A DNA stretch of 64,000 bases. Origin: Pontiellaceae bacterium B12227. GTDB taxonomy: Bacteria > Verrucomicrobiota > Kiritimatiellia > Kiritimatiellales > Pontiellaceae. The notes under the pieces were generated by a model. That model searched no databases. It saw only the letters and a list, made by a program, of their open reading frames with translations, and was not told the origin of the DNA. Within the stretch, counting starts at the first letter, position 1; each line of letters begins with the position of its first letter. Made by a program: the position numbers and the translations under genes. This document shows positions 24,895 through 33,957 of this stretch, in pieces. The stretch is taken from contig JAROAZ010000024.1 in assembly GCA_029432775.1 (NCBI GenBank), forward strand, positions 41,361 through 105,360. The letters run 5' to 3'.

Positions 24895-26346
24895 ATGATG
24901 ATATATAAGAGAAAATCAATAATCCTGCTGTCCGCAGCAGTTGTTTTCGGCACGGCACATTTTATAACGGCCGAAGCAGCCGACTCGCCATGGACGAGCG
25001 GTAACCGTATTGCCATCAGTGCGGATGGCAATCCTGATGCGGATGCGGACGACACGGGCGCAACCCCGTTCTCGCTCGCCGTGCTGGCCAAGGCGGGTTT
25101 GCAGAACAATCTGGTTCATTATGATTTTAATAACTTTCTGGAGTACAAACGGATTGAGCCAGATGACAACCGCATGTGGACGGGCGCCATGGGCGGACAG
25201 GCCCGGTGGGGATTTGACCGCAGCCGATTCTTTGACGCGGCGATCGATCCGGCCGGCGCTGTTGCACACCTAACGGCGGAGATAAATAAATCGACTGCGG
25301 ATGATCCGCTCTATCTGATCATGGCCGGTCCGTTGGAGCTGATTTTCCAATCATTGGAAAAAGCAGATCCGGTGGCTCGCAAACAGGTGATCATTGTTTC
25401 GCATCACAATTATAATGAATATTTCAAGGCGCGCCTTTGGCATCGAAACTGGAACGATGTGCTGGCGCTGGTTCCAGACATTGGATATCTGAGAATCAAA
25501 GATCAAAACGGTTGGGGAGGCAATGGACTTAAAGGTTCGGACGATGCGGATTTCCATTGGCTGCGGGATCATGCGGATCCGAACCTCAACTGGGTTTATG
25601 ATCGGATTGTTGCCGGTAAACCCGATGTTTCGGATGGGGGGATGCTTACCTGGCTGATCGGCATTAACGGAAATGATGAAACGGTCACCATTCCGGAAAT
25701 GCAAACCTGGTTCGGGCCGGAGCTTGTTCCAGCCATTGGAAAAATATTAAAGGCCCCTGAAGCTCCGGCCGGGGTTGATCCCGTTGTCGTTCCGCCGGCA
25801 ACCGAACAGATCTTTCAGGAGGTGGATGGCCGCATCGTGATCGAAGCCGAGAGCATTCCGCTTTCCAATGGTTGGAAGCTGGCGACGGGGTGCATCCAGT
25901 GGATGCCAAACAAGGAGGAATCCAGCACTCATCAGCACCAGGGGGAGTTGCTGTATAAACTCCGTATTTCCAATCCTGGGAAATATCGCATGGCATTGAA
26001 GTCCGCGCACGATGGCGATGGGTGGAATAGTTGCTGGACGGTGATGGGGTTGAATCCGGTTAACCCTTATGGCATCACGCGCAACACGGGGCATGCGAAT
26101 TCAACGGGTGGTTTTACCTGGGACACAACCCATAAAAATTATGGATCGATAAAACACCAGGAGGGCGGGATGTCCGAGCCGCTTTATGAGCTGGCGGCAG
26201 GCGATCACTATTTCTGGATCTGCGGTCGCTCGCATGGATTTAGAATTGATAAAATCCATTTTTTTAAAGCAGGCGTCAGCGGTTTTAAAGATGACTCGAT
26301 TTCAGCAACGCTGATGGTTGATGAGAAACATTTAGGAGAGGAATGA
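24895..26346 (+). CDS. Secreted protein B: paralogue of the preceding gene
   Basis: Protein of 483 residues, colinear with the first 490 of the preceding protein and clearly its tandem duplicate: identical SPWTSGNRIAISADGNPDAD, near-identical VSHHNYNEYFKARLWHRNWND, WLIGINGNDETVTIPEMQTW and the CBM-like part from IVIEAESIP to FRIDKIHFFKAG. It lacks the long C-terminal region. Signal peptide about 1-28. Three 15-bp palindromes occur here (25345, 25727, 25863) and none in the sister gene. The stop overlaps the start of the following sulfatase. Function unknown. Confidence 0.72.
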   Translation: MMIYKRKSIILLSAAVVFGTAHFITAEAADSPWTSGNRIAISADGNPDADADDTGATPFSLAVLAKAGLQNNLVHYDFNNFLEYKRIEPDDNRMWTGAMGGQARWGFDRSRFFDAAIDPAGAVAHLTAEINKSTADDPLYLIMAGPLELIFQSLEKADPVARKQVIIVSHHNYNEYFKARLWHRNWNDVLALVPDIGYLRIKDQNGWGGNGLKGSDDADFHWLRDHADPNLNWVYDRIVAGKPDVSDGGMLTWLIGINGNDETVTIPEMQTWFGPELVPAIGKILKAPEAPAGVDPVVVPPATEQIFQEVDGRIVIEAESIPLSNGWKLATGCIQWMPNKEESSTHQHQGELLYKLRISNPGKYRMALKSAHDGDGWNSCWTVMGLNPVNPYGITRNTGHANSTGGFTWDTTHKNYGSIKHQEGGMSEPLYELAAGDHYFWICGRSHGFRIDKIHFFKAGVSGFKDDSISATLMVDEKHLGEE

Positions 26347-28223
26347 GAATGAAAATAAAAACGTTAATAATGATATGCGGCTTTAGCCTTACGGTTGCAC
26401 ATGCTGCCGATAAAAAACCCAACATTCTCTGGATTGTAACCGACGACCAGCGTCCGGACTCCTTGCAGTGTTATAACCGCGCCGTCTATGGAACGGATGA
26501 AAGTCCGCTGGGTTATGTGGAGTCGCCGAACATTGATGCGCTGGCTGAAGAGGGCGTTTTGTTTACGCGGGCGATCTGCAACTCACCGGCCTGCGGACCG
26601 TCGCGCGGTTCTATGCACACCGGGCGCTATCCGTTCAGGAACGGGCATTATGGCTTTGAGCTATCGCATCAGCACCCGGACTTTGTGACACCGGTGGTGC
26701 ATCAGACCATCCGCGAGTATGGCTACAGCACGGGCGTATTCGGTAAATCGGATTCCTACATCTATAACGATCCGGGGTCTTATGGCAACGACGGTATCTT
26801 TGGTACCAAGGTCCATTTTAAACACGATCTTCAGAAGAACGGTTTCGGGGATATTTATTCCAGCGTGGCCGGCAAGGAAATTGGTGGAAAGTATAAGGTG
26901 TATGGCAGTACGGAAAAAGTGATGTATCCGGATGGATCGGTCCGTAAATATCTGGTGAAGAATTCGATTGCGGATCTGACCGATGAAGAGATTGCCGAGA
27001 AGAAAAAAACGGACGAAGAATTGGGGCTTTTGCGAGCATACAGTCTCGGGAATAAAACCCTGATCTATGGCGGCCGCAATCCGCAACCGGCCGATAAAAC
27101 CGTGGATGCCTGGATTGCCCAGACGTTTATAAACTATCTGGAGAATGCCGATAAATCCTATACCAGTATTTTTGGTTCTAAGATGAAAGGGGTTCCGACG
27201 GATAAGCCGTTTTTGATTGATGTCGGTTTCCGCTTTCCCCACACGCCGGTGCTGGCTCCCCAGTCGTACCGCGACCGTTTTGCCGACAAGGTTTATCGGC
27301 TGCCGGAATTTGATCCGAAAGATCTCGATAAACTGCCGTCACAGCTGAAGCAACTGACCGATCAGATGCGCGTAATTCCGCGCAGTCCTGAAGATGTGGA
27401 TGCAAAAAAAGCGTTCACACCGGCCGATATGCAGATGGCGATCCGCGACTATTATGCCTTCTGTGCACACGGGGATGAGCACATCGGCAGAACGATTGAT
27501 GCCTTTAAAGCCTATTGCAAAAAACAGAAGAGCGAGTATCTGATCATCTACACGGTCGGCGATCATGGCTGGCAGTTGGGCGAGCAGGGCATGGAATCGA
27601 AGTTCAGCCCATGGCGCGAATCCATTCACAATGCGGCAATTGTGGTGTCGTCCGACAAGAACGCATTTCCTCCCGGCAGCGTATGCGATGAACTGGTGGA
27701 ATATGTGGACTTTGCTCCGACCATTTTGGCGGCGGGCGGCGTGAATATTCAAGATTCCAAATATGACTATCTCGATGGCCAGGATCTGGCCGCCGTGCTT
27801 AAAGGAAAAGCGCAGAAGCGCGATTATGCGCTGGGCGAAATGAACCTAGTGATTGGGCCGCGTGCCTATATGCGTGCAAAGGAGTGGGCCTTCTCCATGA
27901 AGACCCGCCCGTTCTGGGGATACGTTAAAGAAGAGAATATGGGCAAGGATATCAAGTGGGCGCTGGAGTGTCCGGTTAAAGATGCGGAACTGGCGCTCTA
28001 TGATCTGCGCAACGATCCGCTGGAACGCAACAATGTGGCAGCCGATCCGGAGTATAAGGAGCTGGCCGAATGGTTCCGCCGGAAGTTGGGGAACATCGTT
28101 CTTGGCGATGGCCGGGCCGAGTGCGACTGGAAGAAAAACAATGTTTATACGATCAGCAACTTTGCCAAAGGTGCGGACGATAAAAAACTGGATATCCCCG
28201 CACACCTGATTCCTACGTTGTAA
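26343..28223 (+). CDS. Secreted S1 sulfatase, iduronate-sulfatase-like
   Basis: Sulfatase of 626 residues. Signal peptide about 1-21. PNILWIVTDDQRPDS gives the metal ligands and SPACGPSRGSMHTGRY the C-x-P-S-R signature with Cys84. FPHTPVLAPQSYRDRF and YTVGDHGWQLGEQGMESKF resemble the iduronate-2-sulfatase branch of S1. The ATG overlaps the stop of the preceding gene (ATGA), with AGGAGAGGA upstream; a second ATG at 26349 is equally placed. Substrate inferred only from the galactan context. Confidence 0.93.
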   Translation: MRMKIKTLIMICGFSLTVAHAADKKPNILWIVTDDQRPDSLQCYNRAVYGTDESPLGYVESPNIDALAEEGVLFTRAICNSPACGPSRGSMHTGRYPFRNGHYGFELSHQHPDFVTPVVHQTIREYGYSTGVFGKSDSYIYNDPGSYGNDGIFGTKVHFKHDLQKNGFGDIYSSVAGKEIGGKYKVYGSTEKVMYPDGSVRKYLVKNSIADLTDEEIAEKKKTDEELGLLRAYSLGNKTLIYGGRNPQPADKTVDAWIAQTFINYLENADKSYTSIFGSKMKGVPTDKPFLIDVGFRFPHTPVLAPQSYRDRFADKVYRLPEFDPKDLDKLPSQLKQLTDQMRVIPRSPEDVDAKKAFTPADMQMAIRDYYAFCAHGDEHIGRTIDAFKAYCKKQKSEYLIIYTVGDHGWQLGEQGMESKFSPWRESIHNAAIVVSSDKNAFPPGSVCDELVEYVDFAPTILAAGGVNIQDSKYDYLDGQDLAAVLKGKAQKRDYALGEMNLVIGPRAYMRAKEWAFSMKTRPFWGYVKEENMGKDIKWALECPVKDAELALYDLRNDPLERNNVAADPEYKELAEWFRRKLGNIVLGDGRAECDWKKNNVYTISNFAKGADDKKLDIPAHLIPTL

Positions 28224-28247
28224 TCGCCCGCGTCATTGGAGAAATAC

Positions 28248-29153
28248 ATGAATCATAAAATACTTTTCAGGGCGGTCGCAACGGGAGGGCTTACCCTGTT
28301 TCTGGTGTCGTGCCAATCCAATGGTTGGAAAACGGCTGAGGGAAATCCAACTTTTTCAGAGGGCGAGAACCCATGTCCGGCCGGTATGAAGTGGATTCCG
28401 GTGCGAGGCATGTCGGACGAGTTTAACGGAAGCAAGGTGAACCTGAAGAAATGGCAGGTGGACCCGATCGGCAACAGCTTTACCTGGGAAGGGCGTCCGC
28501 CGGGGCTGTTCCTTGCTGATAATGTGTCGGTAGAGGATGGTGACCTGCGTGTGAAAGTTGGCGTACTGGACGAACCGTATACGGGCGTGGAAGGCACCTA
28601 TACGTATTCCGGTGGGATTGTGCGTTCCATCATGCCGGGGCAGGCGGGTTGGTACTATGAGTGCCGCATGAAAGCCAATGCAACCGAGATGTCGTCCACC
28701 TTCTGGATGCTGACGATCGGCGGGCCGGACGAGGCGCTGGAACTCGACATTCAGGAGTGTGTCGGCCGAACGACGGAACTGACAAAAAAGTGGGCGCGCA
28801 ACTGGGACCGAATCTATCATTCCAACGCCATTCACTGGCGCTACTTCAGTGAGCCGAAGGAAACGAAAACGCAAGGGTGGATCGGTCTTGACGAAAAGAA
28901 TGCCGATCGTTATTTCGTGTATGGTGCGTGGTGGAAGTCACCGCAGGAAATCCGGTTCTACCTCGACGGAAAATATATGTATTCTCTCAATCCGGAAACG
29001 CAATGGGACTGGCCGGCCTATCTGCATATGGCCATCGAAACCTACGACTGGAACCCGATCCCGGAAGACGGCGGCATGGTGGCCTCCGGTACGGAAGAGG
29101 AGCGCACCACCAAGTATGACTGGATCCGGACGTGGAAACTGGTGAACAAGTAG
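28248..29153 (+). CDS. GH16 lipoprotein, agarase/porphyranase-like
   Basis: Endo-acting galactanase of 301 residues. A lipoprotein signal ends LFLVSC at residue 22, so the enzyme is probably tethered to the outer membrane. The GH16 jelly roll has the catalytic motif ELDIQE with Glu165 (nucleophile), Asp167 and Glu170 (acid/base). MSDEFNGSKVNLKKW, GWYYECRMKANA and FYLDGKYMYS are further family marks. GGAG lies eight bases before the ATG. With the GH86-GH117 gene downstream it would cut agarose or porphyran chains. Which of the two cannot be decided by eye. A near copy of the 15-bp palindrome lies just after the lipid Cys. Confidence 0.9.
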   Translation: MNHKILFRAVATGGLTLFLVSCQSNGWKTAEGNPTFSEGENPCPAGMKWIPVRGMSDEFNGSKVNLKKWQVDPIGNSFTWEGRPPGLFLADNVSVEDGDLRVKVGVLDEPYTGVEGTYTYSGGIVRSIMPGQAGWYYECRMKANATEMSSTFWMLTIGGPDEALELDIQECVGRTTELTKKWARNWDRIYHSNAIHWRYFSEPKETKTQGWIGLDEKNADRYFVYGAWWKSPQEIRFYLDGKYMYSLNPETQWDWPAYLHMAIETYDWNPIPEDGGMVASGTEEERTTKYDWIRTWKLVNK

Positions 29154-29218
29154 GATGGGATTCCAATCCCGTCCAGCCGTCGCTGTGCTCTCGGATGGTC
29201 GAGACTGGAGTCTCAACC
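29153..29218. terminator. Two hairpins after the GH16 gene
   Basis: GGATGGGATT/AATCCCGTCC (29153-29162 with 29165-29174) and GGTCGAGACT/AGTCTCAACC (29197-29206 with 29209-29218) form two short hairpins with tiny loops directly at the GH16 stop. No U run follows, so they may be processing or stability elements rather than a strict terminator. Confidence 0.5.
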
Positions 29219-29247
29219 TACGAATCGAGCGGTATGGAGAACACCTT

Positions 29248-29292
29248 ATGAAGAGGTTTCTATTTGCGGTAGCTTTCGATGTTGGCGCATAG
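29248..29292 (+). pseudogene. Vestigial 14-codon ORF with signal-peptide start
   Basis: A GGAGA site at 29237 and an ATG at 29248 open a frame reading MKRFLFAVAFDVGA that stops at 29290, 35 bases before the real GH86-GH117 start. It looks like the start of a lost exported protein, or a small leader peptide. Too short to decide. Confidence 0.3.
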
Positions 29293-29326
29293 CATGTTTT
29301 ATATAATCATTTGTTGGAGAATTTCT

Positions 29327-32300
29327 ATGAGGGAGCAGTGGGTAGTGGTTATGTTGATGTTTGCATCATCTATTGCTGCACGGGGCCAGGAGCGGCAGGC
29401 GTCGGTGGATGTCAACCTCAACGTGAAGCACACGGTGGGGGGCGCCGATTCATTTGATCGGGAAAAATGGATGGTGCTGCATGCCCGTGCGACCGAGCAT
29501 GATTGGGATTCGGCGGAGCAGCGCGCATCATTCTTGAATGACTACGATGTTTATCTGGGCAGGGACTGCGGCGCAATGCCCGAGGCGCTGTCGTGGACGA
29601 CGGAAGATCCGAATAAGCCGGGCTGGTGCGATCCTTCAAGCATGGCGGCACTCGGAAAACGCGAGCGCGCAAGGTATGCCAAAAACACCGCCGTCCATGC
29701 GCTGGAGCATCGCTCGGAAAAGATGACGGTTGGCGGACAGCCAAAAATGTTCCCGGACGGTAGCACTAACGGCAGCGGATTTGTGATTGGCAGCTATGAC
29801 GCCCTGGCTGATTTTTATGAGCAGTACCTGACTCATTTTTGCGGATCCGGCGGGACGGACGGCTCGCCCAAACCCGCCATGCTTGAAGTGGTCAATGAAC
29901 CGTTTGTTCATGCCCGCGAGCACAACACAACATATGAAGAGATTTCTGAGTTTCATAATCTCGTAGCCGAGCGGGTCAAGCGGTCGCATCCCGATGTGAT
30001 GGTGGGTGGTTATACGGCGGCGCATCCGGGGTATGAGGATCACGATTTTAGACATTGGGACCGGAACTGGCGGCTGTTTATTGATATCGCCGGAGAAAAC
30101 ATGGATTTCTTTTCGTTGCATCTCTACGACAATCCGCTCAAAAACAAAGATCTGCAAAACAGCACATATCGCAGCGGCAGCAATGTTGAGGCGATCCTGG
30201 ACCTGGTCGAGCACTACAGCTGGCTGAAGCTGGGTGAAGTGAAGCCGTTTAATATTTCCGAATACGGCTGCTTGCGGGTGGGCAACGGCTTTCCGTACGG
30301 GCACGACGAAGCGTGGCGATGCACCCGTTCGTATAACACCATTCTGATGCAGCTGCTGGAACGTCCAGACCGGATTTTGCAGGCAATCCCGTTTATGGTT
30401 CTGAAAGCGGAGTGGGGGCGGAAGGATGGTTTCCCGTATCCGAAGCGCCTGCTGTATGATGTGGATGAGTTGAACGGGAAGCCGAAGGATAATGACGGCC
30501 CCTGGGCATACACGCCCCGGATCAATTTTTGGGAAATGTGGAAAGAGGTCAACGGCATCCGTGTTGACACGGTTGCTTCCGATCCCGATATCCAGGTCGA
30601 TTCGTATGTGAATGGTTCGGACGTGTTTGTGATCGTCAGCAGTCTGGATCACACGGGTCCGCAAAAGGTGAATCTCAACGTGTTGGGTGCGTCGTCCGAC
30701 CTGCTGCACGTTCAGGTTAAGCATTTATATGCCGACTCTTCCGGCCTTCCCGTGCTTGATGACTATACGACGGGTTCCTTGCCGACGATTACTTTGGGAG
30801 CCTCGGCGACGGCGGTGATCAAATACAGCTTTAGGTCGCCGCTTGAGATCAATGAGGTTTCGTCGGAACAGAAATATTATGCCACTACCTACCTGCAACC
30901 TGTAGCGGCTGAAACTTCAATCGAGTTCGAGATCAATGATGTGGATGCTTCTTCAAAGTTTGGTGAAGCGGTGTTGCGTATTGGCATTGGGCGCAAGCAC
31001 GGCCTCTCCCTCCAACCGGTTATTCACATTAACGGAAAGCAGATCCCGGTGCCGACCGATTGGCGGGGCTACGACCAGTGGAACCGCGGGCAGTTTTTCG
31101 GGGTGCTGGAGATTCCGGTTCCCTACAGCCTGCTGCAGGAAGACAACTCCATTGTAGTTACCTTCCCGGATAGTGGCGGACACGTGTCAAGTGTGGCCAT
31201 GCAGGTGTTCGGATTCAGTGCCGACATTCGTGCAGCCGTCGGCGGAAAGCCTGAAGCGTCATCCGGTGCATTTCCCTTTCTTGTGCCGAAGGAAAAGCCC
31301 GGTCGTGTGATGAGTGCCGCCGTGGAGCGGGCCTATGACGAATATGGCGGCTTCAGGCCGGAAAGCAATGAGCTGTTTACCCAGTTCAAGTATACAGAGC
31401 TGAAGGGATTCGACTACAGCGATGGAGATGCAACGGTTTCGCGCCGTGATCCTTCCAAGGTCATTTTTGCCAACGGCAAGTACTATGTTTGGTACACCGG
31501 TCGTAAAACGCCCTTCGAGCCTGCGGGCATGTCCCGGGCGCATCTGGCGACCGATGAAATTCCATCGGCTGACTGGGATCTGGCCGACATCTGGTATGCC
31601 ACGTCAACGGACGGCTTTACCTGGGAAGAGCAGGGGATTGCCGTGCAGCGCCCGCCCAAGCCCCAGCCCGGTTGGCGGTCGGTCACGACGACGGACATTC
31701 TCGAGTGGGAGGGTAAATACTATCTCTACTACCAGGCCTTCATGGAAGCCAGTGGCACGCGGGGCGACTTCTGCCCGGTGGCCGTTTCCTACGCGGACTC
31801 GCCCGACGGGCCGTGGACGCCGCACGGCGAAATCGTCATCCCGAACGGCGCGCCTGGGGAGTGGGATCAGTTTTCGATCCACGATCCCTATCCGCTGGTG
31901 CACGACGGAAAAATCTACCTCTACTACAAGGCCGACTTTGACAAACGGCCGGAGCTGAGGCCTTCCAAAGTGCGCATGCAGGGGCTGGCTATTGCAGACC
32001 ATCCGCTGGGGCCGTTTAAAAAGCATCCCCTCAACCCGGTGATCAATTCCGGGCATGAAACGACGCTGTTTCCATTCAAGGAAGGGGTGGCGGCATTGGT
32101 CATCAAGGACGGCATGGAGCGCAACACCATTCAGTATGCCGAGGACTGGGTAAACTTTGAAATCGCATCCATTGTGGAGCTGATGCCCGTTGCCGGCGGC
32201 CCGTTTGTGCCAGATGCTTTCACGGATACCAAGAATGGGCGCGGCATCACCTGGGGTATCTCCCATTTCACCAATGCGGGCGATAACTGGCGGAAGAACT

Positions 32301-32464
32301 ATTCCATCCTGATCCGCTTCGATTGCGACCTGAGTCTGGATGTCGATGACCAGGAAATGAAAGATCATTTCAACAAATACAGCCCCGAGCACCATTATCA
32401 GCATGGTTTGTCCGGGAAACAACGCGAGCGTATTGCAAATGAAAACAGGGGTTTGATGAAATGA
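29327..32464 (+). CDS. GH86-GH117 fusion (agarase/porphyranase with anhydrogalactosidase domain)
   Basis: Secreted protein of 1,045 residues joining two families. Signal peptide about 1-19. Residues 25-645 are GH86: DVNLNVKHTVGGADSFDREK, YDVYLGRDCGA, then MLEVVNEPF with acid/base Glu191 and PFNISEYGC with nucleophile Glu312, followed by beta-sandwich modules. Residues 670-1045 are GH117: SRRDPSKVIFANGKYYVWY, WDLADIWYATSTDGFTWEEQ, then WEGKYYLYYQAFMEA, INSGHETTLFPFKEGVAAL and NTIQYAEDWVNFEI. GH86 cuts agarose or porphyran; GH117 removes 3,6-anhydro-L-galactose from the non-reducing end. Start chosen at the ATG with TTGGAGAA upstream. Confidence 0.9.
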   Translation: MREQWVVVMLMFASSIAARGQERQASVDVNLNVKHTVGGADSFDREKWMVLHARATEHDWDSAEQRASFLNDYDVYLGRDCGAMPEALSWTTEDPNKPGWCDPSSMAALGKRERARYAKNTAVHALEHRSEKMTVGGQPKMFPDGSTNGSGFVIGSYDALADFYEQYLTHFCGSGGTDGSPKPAMLEVVNEPFVHAREHNTTYEEISEFHNLVAERVKRSHPDVMVGGYTAAHPGYEDHDFRHWDRNWRLFIDIAGENMDFFSLHLYDNPLKNKDLQNSTYRSGSNVEAILDLVEHYSWLKLGEVKPFNISEYGCLRVGNGFPYGHDEAWRCTRSYNTILMQLLERPDRILQAIPFMVLKAEWGRKDGFPYPKRLLYDVDELNGKPKDNDGPWAYTPRINFWEMWKEVNGIRVDTVASDPDIQVDSYVNGSDVFVIVSSLDHTGPQKVNLNVLGASSDLLHVQVKHLYADSSGLPVLDDYTTGSLPTITLGASATAVIKYSFRSPLEINEVSSEQKYYATTYLQPVAAETSIEFEINDVDASSKFGEAVLRIGIGRKHGLSLQPVIHINGKQIPVPTDWRGYDQWNRGQFFGVLEIPVPYSLLQEDNSIVVTFPDSGGHVSSVAMQVFGFSADIRAAVGGKPEASSGAFPFLVPKEKPGRVMSAAVERAYDEYGGFRPESNELFTQFKYTELKGFDYSDGDATVSRRDPSKVIFANGKYYVWYTGRKTPFEPAGMSRAHLATDEIPSADWDLADIWYATSTDGFTWEEQGIAVQRPPKPQPGWRSVTTTDILEWEGKYYLYYQAFMEASGTRGDFCPVAVSYADSPDGPWTPHGEIVIPNGAPGEWDQFSIHDPYPLVHDGKIYLYYKADFDKRPELRPSKVRMQGLAIADHPLGPFKKHPLNPVINSGHETTLFPFKEGVAALVIKDGMERNTIQYAEDWVNFEIASIVELMPVAGGPFVPDAFTDTKNGRGITWGISHFTNAGDNWRKNYSILIRFDCDLSLDVDDQEMKDHFNKYSPEHHYQHGLSGKQRERIANENRGLMK

Positions 32465-33957
32465 AACGTGCTGAATATCTAGCTTTTCTTCTGGTGACTG
32501 CAGTGATGACGAATGTCGTTGCTGAAAAATATAAGCCAACGTATGAATCGTTGGCACAACATGAGGCGGCGCCGGAATGGTTTCAGGATGCCAAGTTGGG
32601 CATTTATTTCCACTGGGGGCCCTACAGTGTTCCAGCCTTTGGAAGTGCTTGGTATCCGTGCAATATGTATCAGATCGGCAGCAATGTTCATAAGCACCAT
32701 GTGAAAACCTATGGGCCAATAGAAGAGTTTGGCTATGAGGACTTCATTCCCCTGTTCACGGCCGAGCATTTCGACCCGTCGGAATGGGCGGAACTCTTTG
32801 AAATGGCCGGCGCCCGGTTTGCCGGGCCGGTGGCCCAGCATCACGATGGGTTCGCCATGTGGCACAGCAAGGTCAATCCGTGGAACGCCGGCGATATGGG
32901 GCCGAAGCGCGATGTTCTCGGCGATCTGTTTTCCGAACTTCGGAAGCGTGATTTGAAAACGATCGCGACGTTTCACCATGCGCGCAATGGGCAGCGCAAC
33001 CGGGACAACCTGAAGGATCGTGAGAAGGGATTCAACAGCCACTATCCCTACCATCCCGATCTGCCGACTGCGACAACGGATCCGAAGCTGCGCATGCTGT
33101 TCGGTAATTTTGAAACGATCGACGGGTTCAACCAGTACTGGCTGGACCAAGTCAATGAGGTTGTCGATGCCTATTCGCCGGACATCATCTGGTATGACTC
33201 CTGGCTGAATATGATTCCTGAATCCTATCGCAAGGAAATGGCCGCCCATTTCTTCAACCACGCCCAGGAGACCGGGCAGGAGGTGGTGACCTGCCACAAG
33301 CACAACGACATGCCGATGAGCTTCAGTGTGCTCGATTTTGAGCAGGGCGGCCGGCGTGAAATCCATCCGATGCCATGGATGACGGATATCACGTTGGGGG
33401 AAAGTCGGTGGATGTATGTGGAAGGACACAAATACAAAGATGCGGCTCTGGTGGTGCGCAATATGATCGATGTCTGGAGCAAGAACGGCATCGTTCTGCT
33501 CAACGTATCCCCGCGCGCCGACGGCGTGATCAACGCGGAACAGCGCAGCATTTTGAAAGAGATCGGTGATTGGCTGAAGGTAAACGGAGAAGCGGTGTAC
33601 GGCACCCGTCCATTCGATGTGTATGGATATGGAACGGCCGGGAACAAGGAAAGCTCCCATGACGGGCAGTCGGCAAAAATGGAATTCACTGCTGAGGACA
33701 TCCGTTTCACCGTCTCCAAAGATGATAAATCGATGTACATCTTTTTCCTGGGCAAACCCACTCCGGGTGAAGTGATCAAAATGAAGCCGCTCGGCAGGCA
33801 CCGTTTCGCACCGCGCCTCCCTGTCCGAAAGGTCACTTTGCTCGGTACGGATATTGATGTGGTGTGGGAGGACGACACGTATTATTTGAAATTGACTATG
33901 CCGAATGTGGAAATGAATGAAATCGCAACGGTGTTTAAGATGGAGCTTGGTGAATAA
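32461..33957 (+). CDS. Secreted GH29 alpha-L-fucosidase/alpha-L-galactosidase-like enzyme
   Basis: Exo-glycosidase of 498 residues. Signal peptide about 1-21. The GH29 barrel is clear: WFQDAKLGIYFHWGPYSVPA, RFAGPVAQHHDGFAMWHS and DIIWYDSWLN with the likely nucleophile Asp246, then a C-terminal beta-sandwich (NVSPRADGVINAEQRSILKE). The ATG overlaps the stop of the GH86-GH117 gene by four bases, so the two are translated together. Family GH29 includes enzymes that remove L-fucose and also L-galactose. In this galactan context L-galactose from porphyran is an attractive substrate, but that is inference. Confidence 0.9.
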   Translation: MKRAEYLAFLLVTAVMTNVVAEKYKPTYESLAQHEAAPEWFQDAKLGIYFHWGPYSVPAFGSAWYPCNMYQIGSNVHKHHVKTYGPIEEFGYEDFIPLFTAEHFDPSEWAELFEMAGARFAGPVAQHHDGFAMWHSKVNPWNAGDMGPKRDVLGDLFSELRKRDLKTIATFHHARNGQRNRDNLKDREKGFNSHYPYHPDLPTATTDPKLRMLFGNFETIDGFNQYWLDQVNEVVDAYSPDIIWYDSWLNMIPESYRKEMAAHFFNHAQETGQEVVTCHKHNDMPMSFSVLDFEQGGRREIHPMPWMTDITLGESRWMYVEGHKYKDAALVVRNMIDVWSKNGIVLLNVSPRADGVINAEQRSILKEIGDWLKVNGEAVYGTRPFDVYGYGTAGNKESSHDGQSAKMEFTAEDIRFTVSKDDKSMYIFFLGKPTPGEVIKMKPLGRHRFAPRLPVRKVTLLGTDIDVVWEDDTYYLKLTMPNVEMNEIATVFKMELGE

